Source: Salminus brasiliensis
Lineage: Eukaryota; Chordata; Actinopteri; Characiformes; Bryconidae
Direction: 5' to 3'
NCBI RefSeq assembly: GCF_030463535.1
Contig: NC_132896.1
Coordinates: forward strand, 35,025,762-35,089,761
DNA length: 64,000 nt
Part shown: positions 1-26,857 of the stretch, piece by piece
Layout of the letters: every line of letters starts with the position of its first letter
How positions within the stretch are numbered: position 1 is the first letter of the stretch
Translations under genes and position numbers: made by a program
The notes under the pieces: model-generated
What the model was told of the DNA's origin: nothing
The model's database searches: none
What the model saw: only the letters and a program-made list of their open reading frames with translations

Positions 1-5915
<5,915 letters not shown>

Positions 5916-5918
<3 letters not shown>

Positions 5919-5938
5919 TAGAGCGAGAAGATCCACAT
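5916..5938 (-). promoter_or_regulatory. Short upstream ORF overlapping the gask1b start
   Basis: On the minus strand an ATG at 5938-5936 opens a six-codon reading frame (MWIFSL) whose TAA stop at 5920-5918 shares its last A with the gask1b ATG, giving a TAATG overlap. The upstream ATG has A at -3, a good Kozak position, while the main ATG has C at -3 and G at +4. If the transcript includes this segment, the main protein would depend on leaky scanning or reinitiation. Whether the transcript starts upstream of it cannot be seen. Confidence 0.5.
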
Positions 5939-6366
5939 GGTCAGTTCAGAGCCCCTGGTCTGGCTCCCAAGCTGCTGTGCCGCCAAATCCCTTACTTCCT
6001 GTGGACAAGGAGCTCCTACACCATCTATTTCCACGCGCTCTGGAAGGAGACGTGCACTGGCTGAACTTCCCAGACCAGCCAGCCTCACCCTTCGTGCTGG
6101 GAAATCCCACTCGTCCTAAATTCCGCTAGATTTGGTTCTTCTTGTCAGATACCCTCATTAAAGGTGCAGGTGTGGAGGTGTTCCTTATAAAGACGTCCTT
6201 CATAGCTCACCGAGATGCTCTAGCAGCACGAGCAACCCTCTAAACTGAAGCACGAGAGAAAATAAAACGATGAAAAGTTTCATGGAAATTATTCCTGAAG
6301 TGTTTGAATTTAAAAGCGACACCTGCTGGTAAGACAGCGCAATAGCAACAATGTTTTTTAAAACTA

Positions 6367-6403
<37 letters not shown>

Positions 6404-8465
6404 AATATCAATAATAATATTATTCAAAGTAATTTTAATGACAATGAAATGATATATGAAAAAAGAAAAAATATGAAAAATCGATTATTCTGCAAATCAA
6501 ATAAATAATATTAAATCTAAATCAAATAAATTGTACCATTATTTAAATTGTTTTAGTATTTTAAAATATTTTTAATGTATATACAAATGTAATTAAATTA
6601 AATATATTAATATAATTAAATATATATTAATATATTATTTAAAAAAAATATTTTTGTAAGTATTGCTCACCAAGCCCTTCGTTAATATGAGTTTAATGAT
6701 AATTGAGTTGGAGATGATCACATGATGTGTTTTAATGCAATATATAGTATTACTCAGAATTTAACTAATTTATTGCTATTTATTTATTTTCCTAATATAT
6801 TAAGCACTAATTGTATTAAAATGTGCTAATGAGTTAAATCACTGTAAAAATGTGACTTATTCACACTTAACTTTCACATATAGTTTAAATGTTTGGTTGA
6901 AATGAGGGAAACAAATAAGCACAAATATTGTAGCATTATAGCACTGTGCTAAGGGAATTATGCAGCTGGGCTCATTGGCTGTTTGCCACATTAGCATGGG
7001 GACAGGGGACAGTAAACAGGAACAGCACACATCCCGGGATAATTAGAACAGCATATGTGTAGCAGACCGGATGTGACGAATGTAGAGTTTGTACTCTTTC
7101 TAGTCTAGTCTGGTGAGGCTGGGTCGGCTAATCAGCATCACCAATGGCTTCAGAGTTTACTCTCCAGATACACAGTTTGGGCCGGACTGGTGTGAAGAAG
7201 CTTTCTGAGGAGGTCTGTGGTTAGTGGTATATAAAACTAACAGCCTCAGACAGAAAACACACACACACACACACAATTAATTAGACTTAATTAGTTAGAT
7301 CATCTTTTATTATAAAAATCTGGTCAAAATTCAGTTACACAAACCCCTCTAAAGTACTCTGCTGACAAATCCACCTTAAGACCAGGTTTTGCTGGTAGCT
7401 GGCTTCAGATGGTCTAATCTGGTCTTTAACGGTCAATGGTTCTGGTCATCCAGGTAAAAACACCCTATACTGGGAAGTCAGCGGGTAAACTGGTTAATAG
7501 GAGTTTGAAGGACTAGCCAGTCTAACTTGACCAAGCTTGTTAAGATGGTCAAAATGGTCTAGGACAAACTCCCCATGATATAGAGATTATGCTTTTATAC
7601 ATAAAAAACTTTCATATATATATATATATATATATATAATTGATGAGCAAGTGATGCTTTTTTTTTTATCATAACATACATCCTAATTATTAATAAAATA
7701 CTAATAAAATAAATATGCATATTTCCTTTTTTTTGGGGGGGGGGTAATATCACTTTAAAATACTATCAAATAAAAATAAAATAAAAAATACTATGAAAAA
7801 TACTAAACAATACTTTCAAAATTATTAGCACAATGACTTTTATTTGAGGCAGCACAGATTACACTGAGTCTAATTAAACATGATCAACAGCCTCGTTACA
7901 GAACGACCCAGTCATTCCTAATCTTTCAGTACTGAGTGATACTGTGATGCTCAGAAACACATACTGTGGCAGTTTATCACAATAATAACATCACATCACA
8001 TACACTAATTTTCATCAGCCCATAAGTCCTTCAGCACAAACGACCCTTCCTGCACCTTTTAGCGACTGGAACTCTGAGAGAAAAAGGCTTCGGATGCTGG
8101 AAGGCTCCCAGTTGTTCCATTGTAGCTGGGCTATGTAAACAGTTTTGGCGTACTGGCCGTGGGTTTAGTCATACCTGCTGCATTTTCACACTCATACATC
8201 AGGCTGAAGGCAAATTCCTGAGCTGCAAGGACTTTTATGTGCTTATTAAATGCATACAGCAGACTGGTGAGTCAGAACAGAGGAGGGAGGGGGGGAGGTA
8301 GTTGGTCATAAAGCAGAGCGAGCAAATGAACAGGAACGAAAACAGGTTTAATTCAGAAATAAATAGCTCTACATGGAATCCTCTGAAGCAGACAGCCGGC
8401 CAGTCTGCGCCAGTCAGTCTGGATGCAGTTTTGTGGACATACTGCCCCCTGCAGGCAGCTGGCGG
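5939..8465. other. Gap between gask1b start and tmem144 stop
   Basis: 5939-6200 is GC-rich, non-repetitive and probably the gask1b 5' untranslated region or promoter. 6360-6660 is extremely AT-rich, with an ATT repeat at 6368-6402. 7375-7565 is a GACCAGCTGG/CTGGTC repeat. An AT run lies at 7616-7638 and short T and G runs around 7655-7743. 7860-8465 looks unique and should contain the tmem144 3' untranslated region; a TTTATT (AATAAA on the minus strand) at 7838-7843 is one possible polyadenylation signal. I see no coding exon. Confidence 0.6.
7375..7565. repeat. GACCAG/CTGGTC-rich interspersed repeat
   Basis: Many spaced copies of CTGGT and its complement (GACCAGGTTTTGCTGG, GTCTAATCTGGTC, GACTAGCCAGTCTAAC, GACCAAGC) give the strongly self-complementary pattern of a common fish repeat. 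No open reading frame is present. Confidence 0.5.
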
Positions 8466-14482
<6,017 letters not shown>

Positions 14483-15663
14483 GCTGCCCGTGTGAAGAGG
14501 TCACATGTGCTACAGGAAGTTAGCCCAGGCTGTTAGCTTGCTGCTAGGTGCCACAGGCACTGAGGGGAAAGGAGGACAGCTGACAGTAATTTGGCTGCTT
14601 TTCCTCCCTCCTCTACTCCAATTAACCCCACCTACACACTTGTGCTGCTGTGATATGGTGAGTTTTCAGGACTTTCTGGAGCAGATGAAGAGGAACCTAT
14701 GGGCACCATGCTGCCTAATGCCAGGCGTGGGCTAGAGGGGTATAAAGCCCCCCAGCATTGAGGAGCTGTGGAGCAGTGGAAGAACTGTGTTCTCTGGAAT
14801 GATGGTGGAGGAGCTCCATCCAGTACTTTTGTACTTATATCTTATATATAAAAAAAAATATTTATGACATGATTTATGATATGTTTAGAAAATACAATTA
14901 AATTAATCCACTTTTATCCATTTGATAAGTTTTTTTTTTTTTTTTTTTTTTAATTTGGGTTAACAAAGAAATACTTTATTATATCCTTTAATTATCACTG
15001 TTTTGGCAGCACTTTACAGGTGATACATCAACAAGCTGTCCTTTTTTTAACCATGTGGCATAAAACACATTATTTAATATTAATTTCTTTATTTAATTAA
15101 CTGTTTATTTATTGAACTGAAGGTATTACTTTTTTATTTATTTAATTTATTTAAATAATTTAATTTATTTCATATAATTGAATCAAATGACATGAACAAA
15201 ACTGTTTCATTAATTCATGTAATTAATTATTTAAATGCATTAATGAAACATAAAACTTTCCTCTATATTAAAAAAATATCCAGCTGTAATCAGATCAGAT
15301 ATACTCTCTAACACGTCTCTAGATGGCAGTGTTCTTCACCAAGCTTAGAAATCATGTGCACAGAAGAAGTGGAACACCATTCAGCCTGTCCAGTTTAAAG
15401 GTCAGTAGTAGTTTTATGCAGACAGTCTGACCCCTGTGACCCCTGTAACCCGGCCTGTACCGAACCCCAGCTCTCTCTCTCTGCTCTTACAGCACTGCAG
15501 AGTGTACTGGACTCGGCCTTAGTCTCAGACACACAGAAGAGACTCTGAAAGCATGCACATGTGTTTATAAGCTGTTCAGCCTGTTCACTGTTTGTTTGTT
15601 TGTTTGTTTGTTTGTTTTGCAGAAAGCAGATTTCTACCTGCTGTTACAGGTTGACTGGCTGAA
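14483..15663. promoter_or_regulatory. Head-to-head promoter gap between tmem144 and the alcohol dehydrogenase gene
   Basis: The two genes start 1.18 kb apart and point away from each other, so their promoters and 5' untranslated exons must lie here or very close. The segment holds an inverted fragment of the TGGACAAAAGTATTGGG element (14690-14831), a poly-T run (14931-14952), a very AT-rich middle (14830-15290) and a TTTG repeat (15594-15616). The repeat runs into TTTTGCAG at 15614-15621, a plausible acceptor for a 5' untranslated exon that carries the dehydrogenase ATG. No TATA box can be assigned with confidence. Confidence 0.5.
14690..14831 (-). mobile_element. Internal fragment of TGGACAAAAGTATTGGG-family element
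   Basis: Reverse copy of the middle part: GGCACCATGCTGCCTAATGC, GGGCTAGAGGGGTATAAAGC and GAACTGTGTTCTCTGGAATG, ending at CCATCCAGTACTTTTG. Both terminal repeats are lost. It sits in the tmem144/dehydrogenase promoter gap. Confidence 0.75.
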
Positions 15664-18777
<3,114 letters not shown>

Positions 18778-18839
18778 GCTGAAGCTGTTGTCAAGTCCCA
18801 GTTTTGCAGCCATTACATCATCAGTTACTCAGACCACAA

Positions 18840-19165
18840 GTGGATCGCTTACCATGATGACAGCTGCACTAGTCACCAAGGCAACGCCTTCAGTCACCAA
18901 AGCAGCAGCAGCAAACTACGACAACAGCATCATTAGTCAAAATGATGACTTCCATCACTATGGCAACAACATCAGTTGCAACGACAACAGCATCACCAGT
19001 CAAAAGTATGCTGTCCTCTGTCACTATGAGGACAACATCAGTTGCTATGACAACCGCAAGATCAGTCAAACTGTCAGACTGTCACTGCGACGACATCATT
19101 AGGCAAACTAATGATGTCGCTACGGCAACAGCATCACTCACAGTGATGACATCAGTCAAAAAGGT
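18840..19165 (+). repeat. Degenerate tandem repeat in the dehydrogenase 3' untranslated region
   Basis: Irregular copies of a unit near 30-60 bp carrying GACAACAGCATCA followed by AGTCA are visible, mixed with ATGATGAC and CACTATG blocks. It keeps one frame open on the plus strand (18788-19102), but the reading frame is a by-product of the repeat and has no family features. Confidence 0.55.
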
Positions 19166-19472
19166 GACTGTCTCCAGCAGTCCCAGGAAAGTTTTGCTAA
19201 CTATTGACCCAAACACAGGCAAACTGAAGCAGCCTGCAGCTCACAGCACAGCTGATAACGTCCTGAAGTACCATCAGGAAACACGAGAAACCCAATTTCT
19301 GCTGAATAGTCTCTTTTTAAAAGGTAAACATTATGTCTGAGTCTCAAAATGTACCATTTACTGTCTAGTTCATGCATGGAAAATGAGCTAAACTCTGTAT
19401 AGGACGCTGTGAGCCATCGGGACAACACGCAGACGGGTACTGTACTGTACTGTGTTGTAAACAGGGGTTTGG

Positions 19473-19478
19473 AATAAA
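19473..19478 (+). terminator. Polyadenylation signal AATAAA
   Basis: A canonical AATAAA sits about 695 nt after the dehydrogenase stop codon, on the same strand, and is followed within 30 nt by GTTCGGTTCTG-type GT-rich sequence. Cleavage would fall near 19490-19505. Confidence 0.6.
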
Positions 19479-19490
19479 CAGCAGCCTTCT

Positions 19491-20515
19491 CTAAGAGTCG
19501 GGGGTTCGGTTCTGCACATTTTCCTTAAATATCATTATAAGAACTCTCCAATGATGCACCCACTTGTATAATCCCCATTAAAAAAGCCCTGGAGAGGCCT
19601 AAGATCACCATGCCCAAGGCCGAGCATGAGCTAGAGGGGTATAAAGGCTTTGGGGTTCTCTGGAGTGATGATGAGGCTCCACCCAATACCACTGGGGTTA
19701 TTTGGACCTTGCTGAATGCAATCAAATCCTCACAGCAGTGTTGTATGGGTTTCTGATGAGATGCATTTCCCTAGCTTGACCACTAGGTGGTAAGCTTGCG
19801 CCATCACATGTCCACCGAACATGACAAATGTCAACAAGCCCCCCCCCCCCCCCCCCCCACCCGCCACCACCTCCACCCCTGCTTCTCCAGCCTCCAGCCT
19901 TGCATCCAGTGCTGTCCAGTCCAGTTCTCCCAGACTGACCCCTCAGCACTGTCTTTGTTTTCATATGTACATCCCACAGCGCCAGGCGTGACTGCCGGGC
20001 TTCACAGTGACCATTGCTGCTCTTTGAAACCACAATCCATCTTCAACAACAATATCGTCTGACACGCCAGCGTCCAGCAGTGCACGCCGGGGCAGGGCTG
20101 CAGAAACAGAGACTGGGCACAGAGGACAGGCCGGGCCGCCGGGGGCCAGGGGCAGAAATGAAGCGAGGGTCTGGGTGAGGTCTGACCTGTGTAATATTAT
20201 ATATTGATTTAAACTGAAGAGCCGTGGAGGCCCAGAGTAACAGCGGCGGCCTGTCAGACACAGAGACAGAGTGCTGGCGGAGGGAGCGCTGCTGTGATGG
20301 ACTGAGATAGCTGTCCAAGAATTTGCTTTATTGAAGTTCCATTCAGATCTAATGGCTCTCGCTCTCTCTCTCTGCAGAGTGTGTAATCAATCAGTGTCTC
20401 ACAGCAGTGGTGCGGCCCTTCCTCTCCTCTCCTCTAAAATACAGAAGTAGGGAAGAGGCTGAAATGCAGACATTAAAGGAGGAGGGTGGACAGACGAGTG
20501 GAGGCAGGTGCTTAC
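19491..20515. other. Gap downstream of the dehydrogenase gene
   Basis: 19560-19745 is a decayed reverse copy of the TGGACAAAAGTATTGGG family (GAGCTAGAGGGGTATAAAGG and CAATCAAATCCTCACAGC remain). A run of twenty C is at 19839-19858, followed by CCACC-rich sequence. 20060-20330 is GC-rich and apparently unique. No coding exon is seen. Confidence 0.55.
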
Positions 20516-20855
20516 TACTTCCCATTGTGCTTCCACTGACTGGCCACTTTATTAGAAACACCTACTTTGTACTTCCACTCACTGGCCACTTTATTAGAAA
20601 CACCTACTTTGTACTTCCACTCACTGGCCACTTTATTAGAAACACCTAGAATGCACTTGCATTCACTGGCCACTTTATTAGAAACACCTAGAATGTACTT
20701 GCATTCACTGGCCACTTTATTAGAAACACCTAGCTTGTGCTTCCACTCACTGGCCACTTTATTAGAAACGCCTACTTTGTACTTCCACTCACTGGCCACT
20801 TTATAAGAAACACCTACTTTGTACTTCCACTCACTGGCCACTTTATTAGAAACTG
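20516..20855 (+). repeat. 42-bp minisatellite made of a transposon terminal repeat
   Basis: About eight copies of a 42-bp unit: CACTGGCCACTTTATTAGAA, then ACACCTA and TTTGTACTTCCACT with small changes. The first 25 bases are the terminal repeat of the elements at 2479-2722 and 1030-1299. The unit is a multiple of three and gives artefact frames on both strands. Confidence 0.95.
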
Positions 20856-21364
20856 CTTGTATTTCCAGTAGGGTCAGTGTTTTCTGATAAAGTGGCCAGG
20901 GAGTGTATTTGTATTGCTGCAAATAGCCTACAAACTCCGCCCCCTCTCACCTGCTGCGGTGCGTGTATCTGTGTGTGGGTTTCAGGTGGTTGCAGGTGTG
21001 TTCAGTGCTGCAGTCTGGTGCTGTGATTGGCAGTGGGGGAAACAGCGCTGTGTTGTAAATGAAGAATAATGATTTTTCTCAGATTGCCAAAACAGATATG
21101 AAACCTCTCCTGGCATGTACTGTCAGTCCACGCAAATATCATCCAGTTACCCCGGCAAGCGTGCAGGCAGCCAGCGCATCCCCGCTCCGGCACTGAACAG
21201 CCTCATAAAGAAAATTGACAAACACCCAAAATGCCAGCGTAGGTAAATACTGCCGAGCAAATATAGCCTGCAGGAGAAAAAATGTCAAAGGGGCTGAGTT
21301 GTCTTTCACAATATTTAGATGGGGATCAAAAGATTTCTCCCTTAATTATTATATTTAGTGAGCG

Positions 21365-21366
<2 letters not shown>

Positions 21367-21419
<53 letters not shown>
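21367..21419 (+). repeat. GT microsatellite
   Basis: About twenty-six GT units in otherwise unique sequence. Confidence 0.9.
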
Positions 21420-21420
<1 letters not shown>

Positions 21421-21563
21421 TGAGATGCTGCCAGATGGTGGCACCGTAGGCCCGTGTCCCAGAACTGCTTGAGTGTAATGGAATTCTAGCCTGAAATATC
21501 ATGATATCTGAAACGACAACAAGGGCCAATCAGCACTGCTTAAAGAACTAATTAACCATTAAC

Positions 21564-21568
<5 letters not shown>

Positions 21569-21617
<49 letters not shown>

Positions 21618-21693
21618 TCCATCTATCTATCAGTCTGTCTATCTATCAGTCAGTCTAATTATCTATCTATCTATCTGTCTGTCTGTCTGCCTG

Positions 21694-21727
<34 letters not shown>

Positions 21728-21737
21728 AGTCTGCCTG

Positions 21738-21779
<42 letters not shown>

Positions 21780-21877
21780 AGTCTGCCTATCTATCTATCT
21801 ATCTATCTATCTGTCTGTCTGCCTGTCTATCTGTCAATCTGTCAATCTGTCTATCTATCTGTCTGTCTGCCTGTCTG

Positions 21878-21911
<34 letters not shown>

Positions 21912-22005
21912 AGTCTGCCTATCTATCTATCTATCTATCTGTCTGTCTGCCTGTCTATCTGTCAATCTGTCAATCTGTCTATCTATCTGTCTGTCTGCCT
22001 GTCTG

Positions 22006-22043
<38 letters not shown>

Positions 22044-22050
22044 AGTCTGC

Positions 22051-22088
<38 letters not shown>

Positions 22089-22371
22089 GTCTGTCTGTCT
22101 GTCAATCTACCTATCAGTCTGTCTGTCTGTCTATCTATCTGTTGTTCTGTCTGTCTGTGTCTGTCTGTTAGTCTGTCTGTCTGTGTCTGTCTGTTAGTCT
22201 GTCTGTCTAGCTGTCTATCTATTAGTCTGTCTATCTCTGTCAGTCTAATAATATATCCGTCTGTCTGTCTATCTATCCATCTATATGTGTATCTGCTGTT
22301 CTATCTGTCTATCTATCTATCTGTGTATTTATCTACCTGTCTGTTGATCTGTCCGTCTTGTCTGTCTGTCT
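21569..22371 (+). repeat. AT run followed by TATC/TGTC tetranucleotide block
   Basis: An AT run at 21569-21616 leads into 750 bp of TATC, TGTC, TGCC and TCAG tetramers. A longer pattern (CAGTCTGCC, then TATC units, then TGTCTGTCTGCC and TGTCAATC) recurs at about 21779, 21910 and 22041, spacing about 131 bp. Confidence 0.95.
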
Positions 22372-22424
22372 ACAACCACAGTGTTACAGACACAATGCTG
22401 TAGGCACCTCAAAGACATGGTGGT

Positions 22425-22682
22425 TGGTGTGGCGCAACAGATAACACCACTACCTGGCACTGAGCTACCACACCGTGTAACCACCGACTGGGGTTCGATT
22501 CCCGACCTGGGTGACTATGCTGCTCTACACCAATAAGAGTCCTTGGGCCAGACTCCTAACACTACATTGGCCCACCTCTGTAATACGAGTAACCCTGTAA
22601 GCCACTCTGGTTAAGATTGGCCATAAATGTGATTAGACAGGGCGCACCATGCCCTCCTTACTGATCATTATTAATATTAATA
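22425..22682 (+). mobile_element. tRNA-headed SINE, second type
   Basis: GTGTGGCGCAACAGATAACA (A-box region) and GGGGTTCGATTCCCGACC (B box, 22490-22507) are spaced like a tRNA promoter, followed by a conserved-looking body and a TTATTAATATTAATAAT tail. It differs from the GGGGCAGTGGTGG SINE. It does not fold as a complete tRNA. Confidence 0.75.
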
Positions 22683-24028
22683 ATGTATTTGATTATGGCG
22701 TCTGATGGGTTTCAGTCTCTGTAGGTCTTCTGACTATTAGCGCTATTAGCGCCCTGTCTGGAGAAAGTCAGCTGATTCTCAGAGGTATTAGGGGTTGTGT
22801 TTTAGGTTGAGGATTAGGTTAGGATGCCCCTCAGGCTTCACCTACACGACTGATTGCTGCACCCACAATAGACTAAACCTGGACGTTGATTCACTTTCAG
22901 GTCTTTGTTGGGGGTAATTTCTAACTGTATTAATGACAGTGCTAGTCTGAGAGTAATGCCCCCCCATATCCTCCCCTTGTTATAATGTCAGCACTCCTCA
23001 GCAAACCTGTCAGGTCTTTAAACCAGCTTTCAGCCAAAAGAGCTTCAGTCTGAGCTTTTCACAGTAGGTGAAATTATAGCCATTATCATTATACTCTCTC
23101 ATATTCTGGATATTATATTATATTCAGGTTAATTATATTTATTAAGACGTTTATAGATAGTTCAATAACATTGCACTGAAATGCCAACAGGTTCGATCTA
23201 TTAAGCTGAGAAGACATGTTTAAATATCTCATAGTTGGGGAAATGTTTGGGGTAATAATGTGATAAATTCAGACAACCTGTGAAGTCTGTTACTGTTGTT
23301 TTTAATACATTTTACAGTTTACGTATTTTAGTTTATTTTCTGATTTATTTTCTGGCTATATTCTGTCGTTAAGCTGAAACTGAGAATGAGATTATTTATA
23401 TGTACCAGGATATTACTCCCAATAATTATCCAAACATATAATATGGGTCCTGGTTCATGTAAAGTGTCTGCAATAACTGTTATTACACTTTAATATAACA
23501 TGCAATAACAGTGTAATTACTGGTGATGTATTCACTGTTACAGTAGTGCAGCTTTTGTAAATTCACATCTGTATCAACTTCCACTACTCAGGTATTATAG
23601 AGTGGAACTGAACATATTAAATAAGTCATTTTTTGGTCTAATTTCTAGACGCACAATTAAACAGTTAATAGCTAGAACCTGTGGACTGTTGTTGAACCTT
23701 CTCCTTATTACCTAAAACAATTACCTAGTACTTTACAGTCTATGCCTTACACTAAACTACTTAATAGGTAGAACCTGTTGACCTGTCTTGGAACTTGGAA
23801 CCCTAAATCACCTAGTACCCTATACCTCACACTCCTAATTACAACATTATAATGGAGGCCTGTAAAAGTTACACTTTTTATTTTTATTATTATTATTATT
23901 ATTATTTTTATTATTGTTGTTATTCTTGTTATTCTTGTTAATATCATTGAAATTGTAATAATTTATTTAAAAATTATTAAACGGTCAAGCTGTCTCTAAA
24001 CTTTTGATGGGCTGTATTTGATGGGCTG
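22683..24028. other. Non-coding AT-rich stretch with a local duplication
   Basis: No exon is seen. 23787-24020 and 24352-24550 share GAGGCCTGTAAAAGTTA, GAAATTGTAATAATTTAT and AAGCTGTCTCTAAACTT in the same order, so they are diverged direct copies around an ATT repeat (23878-23915). Confidence 0.5.
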
Positions 24029-24311
24029 AAATAGACTTTCTAAAGACTATTTTAAAGATAAAGAATTTATTATTTTTTTAAAGTTAATACAAAATGTTCT
24101 TATAGTACATAAAAGCAGATTTTGGACATAATTAACTAGAAAAAAATGCTCTTATGAAAAAATGCTGGAATGAAATGAGTAAATTCAGAAAAGTATTTTT
24201 AAGAACTTTTATTGGTAAGAAAAATGAAATTACAGTTAAGAAAAATGCAATGTTATTATAAAATCTTAAATTAAAAACATTATTTTTTAAAAAGGGAAAC
24301 AAAATTGGTAC
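24029..24311 (+). repeat. Direct repeat copy 1 of a 270-bp AT-rich unit
   Basis: Matches 25889-26155 along its length, from AAAGACTATTTTAAAGATAA to GGGAAACAAAATTGGTACC, with small indels. Both end at the same GGTACC. No inverted terminal repeat is evident. Confidence 0.85.
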
Positions 24312-24601
24312 CACCCACAGCTAAGCCTGGTCTCGGGCCAGAACCTGTTGAACTTGGAACCTCACACTCCTAATTTCTACTACTGTAGTCTACTGTAATT
24401 GAGGCCTGTAAAAGTTAGTTACAATTTTAATTATAATTATTATTGTTGTTTTTCTTATTGTTATCATTAGTATAATTGAAATTGTAATAATTTATTGTGA
24501 AATTATTAAACAGTCAAGCTGTCTCTAAACTTCTGATGGGCTGTATTTTCCATATTGAGATTAATGAGCGTTAAAAATGACCCAGTTGATGAACCTGTTG
24601 G

Positions 24602-24605
<4 letters not shown>

Positions 24606-24661
<56 letters not shown>
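24606..24661 (+). repeat. CA microsatellite
   Basis: Twenty-seven or so CA units between unique flanks. Confidence 0.9.
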
Positions 24662-25469
24662 CGATATAACCGACTGTAACCATCAGAACCAATCAAAGGC
24701 TTTAGACTGCAATTAAAAATGTCTGTGTTCTTTCAGAGTTAGTTTTGGTTCTCCTCCGCTTTGATGAGCGTTTCTCTAAAAAGGAGGTTCTTTTATGTGA
24801 TGTTTGTGTAGCAAAGTAAAGTAAAACGTACCACCTTCAAAGCTGGAGGGGTTTAAGCAAAGAACAAGAATCGACAAAATCTTTAAATGAGCTTAATCAG
24901 CGGTAAGCTTCAGTGACAACGATAATGAGTAAAACAAGTGTTTCAAAGACTGAGAGAGGGAGAGAGAGAGAGGGAGAGAGAGAGGTAGAGGGGTTGTGAT
25001 GGATCCAAAGCCCTGCTGCTATGGAAGATTGCGCCTGTAAGTCAGGTAAAGACCACCCCGGGTAGGAACCGTGTTTGAGCAGTAAATCCGTACCTTTAGG
25101 ACTAAAGCCGCCCATGTCTGAGACTTCCCTGGCCCAGGACTCAACCCTGCACCACCCCCACCCCCCACCTTCAGCAAGTTACGCCAACACACCTGCGAGG
25201 GAAACCCCCACATCTCAGAGAGGTTAGCAGAGGCTAACTCTGCTGCTATCTTTAGAAAAGGTTTCTGAAGAAGAAGTAATTACAGAGATCTTCAGAGCTG
25301 CCCTGAGAATGTTCTCAAACACAGTTCTGGAAAAGTCTGGGCTCATTTTACTTATAATCATATGATTGGTTACATAAGTAATAAAAAAATGAATTTCAGT
25401 TCTGTGCCAACCAGGTCCAGAGTCTGGACCTCCAACATTTAACTGACCATTGGTTTCAATGCCAGTTGT
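24662..25469. other. Unique-looking non-coding stretch
   Basis: Contains a short GA repeat (24953-24985) and otherwise nothing I can assign. Short frames here lack splice signals or recognisable motifs. Confidence 0.4.
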
Positions 25470-25770
25470 TCTGAAAGTTCTGAGGTGGGCCCTCATGAGC
25501 ACCAATGAACCTCAAATAATTGGCAAACTTTTGGTAGGTGCTGACCACTGCGTACCAGGAACACCAGGAACAAGACCTGCTTGCTGATGTTCTGGAGATG
25601 TTCTGACCCAGTCATTATCTAGAACATCATCTGGTTCTTGTCAAAGTGTCTCAGATTCTTACGCTTGTCCATTTTTCCTGCTTCATCACCTTCATCACCT
25701 TCAAGACTGTTCACTCACTGCCTAATATGTACATCCACCCCCTGACAGATGGAGACACTGTAGATGAAGG
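25470..25770 (+). mobile_element. 3' part of GATCAGCCATAACATT-type element
   Basis: Family blocks CATGAGCACCAATGAACC, TTGGTAGGTGCTGACCACTG, GGAGATGTTCTGACCCAGTC, CTTGTCCATTTTTCCTGC and GTTCACTCACTGCCTAATAT appear in order; the ends are lost. Confidence 0.7.
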
Positions 25771-25888
25771 TAAGTCCTAAACTTGGTAACATCTCCAGAC
25801 ATCGTCCAGCCACATCATCTCTCCTTAAAATTCCTGCCTTACAAACTCATGAACATGATCAGGATTAAGAAAATCTTAGGATTGTTCA

Positions 25889-26155
25889 TGAGAGTAAAGA
25901 CTATTTTAAAGATAAAGAATTTATTATTTTTTAAAAGTTAATACAAAATGTTCTTAGAGCACATGAAAGCAGATTTTTGACATAATTAAAAACTAGAAAA
26001 AATGCTGGAAAGAAATGAGTAAATTCAGAAAATTATTTTTAAGAGCTAAAATGTTATTGTTATGAAAAAATACACTTAAGAAAAATGCAGTGTGTTATTA
26101 CAAATCTTAAATTAAAAACATTATTTTTAAAAAAGGGAAACAAAATTGGTACCTG
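25889..26155 (+). repeat. Direct repeat copy 2 of the 270-bp AT-rich unit
   Basis: Second copy of 24029-24311, same orientation, 1.86 kb downstream. Confidence 0.85.
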
Positions 26156-26826
26156 TATCAATAATGAAAAAAATCCTGAAAGAAAATGTATAATAATTAT
26201 TGAAATTTGAGGATTAAGTAAAAAATATTATGTAAAATTGAAAAATATTAAGTAAGACTATTAAGTAAGTAATTATATTATTTATTATATTAGACAAAAT
26301 GCAGAAAAGAGATGAAAAGTAACTATTTGGTACTTTAAAAATACTTTTTTTTAAAAAATACTCATTTTTTTAAAGTAAGAATTTTCATAATCAAAATAGC
26401 AAATATTAAATAAATAAATTAAAATCTTTATGCAAGAAAAAGCAAACCTATGAGAGGATGGGTGAATCCGGCCTGACTGCGGCTGCAGGTTACTCCAGGC
26501 AGACCGGATTAGTGGGAGGTATTTAGAGGGCTTAAGCTTTAATCATGCGTTTGACCATCTAAAACAACTGATAGTCTTAATTGATGGGCTGAAATTGCTC
26601 GTCACACTTTAAGTGAGTTGTAATGCGTGTGGTTTTCTGATGGTGAAAGAGCAGCCCTTGATTTTGGTTTTGGTGGAATGAACAGTAGCGGTGTTGTGCT
26701 GGAGGATTTGAGGTCGCGTTGTGCAATGTGTCTCTAAGTCTATGAAATAGCAAACAACACCCACATTACACCACCCAGAGAGTGAATATGTGTGTGGGAG
26801 AGCTTCACTGTCTGACTGTCTGTGTA

Positions 26827-26857
<31 letters not shown>

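Larger units (their letters stand above)
18778..19490 (+). other. 3' untranslated region of the alcohol dehydrogenase gene
   Basis: About 0.7 kb follows the TGA before the first good polyadenylation signal. It contains a degenerate repeat rich in ACAACAGCATCA and AGTCA blocks (18840-19165). No further exon is needed after the stop. Confidence 0.55.

Noticed and set aside
22425..22507. tRNA gene
   Set aside because: A and B box words are present, but the arms do not pair into a tRNA and the sequence continues into a SINE body and tail. The same applies to 62829 and 13540.
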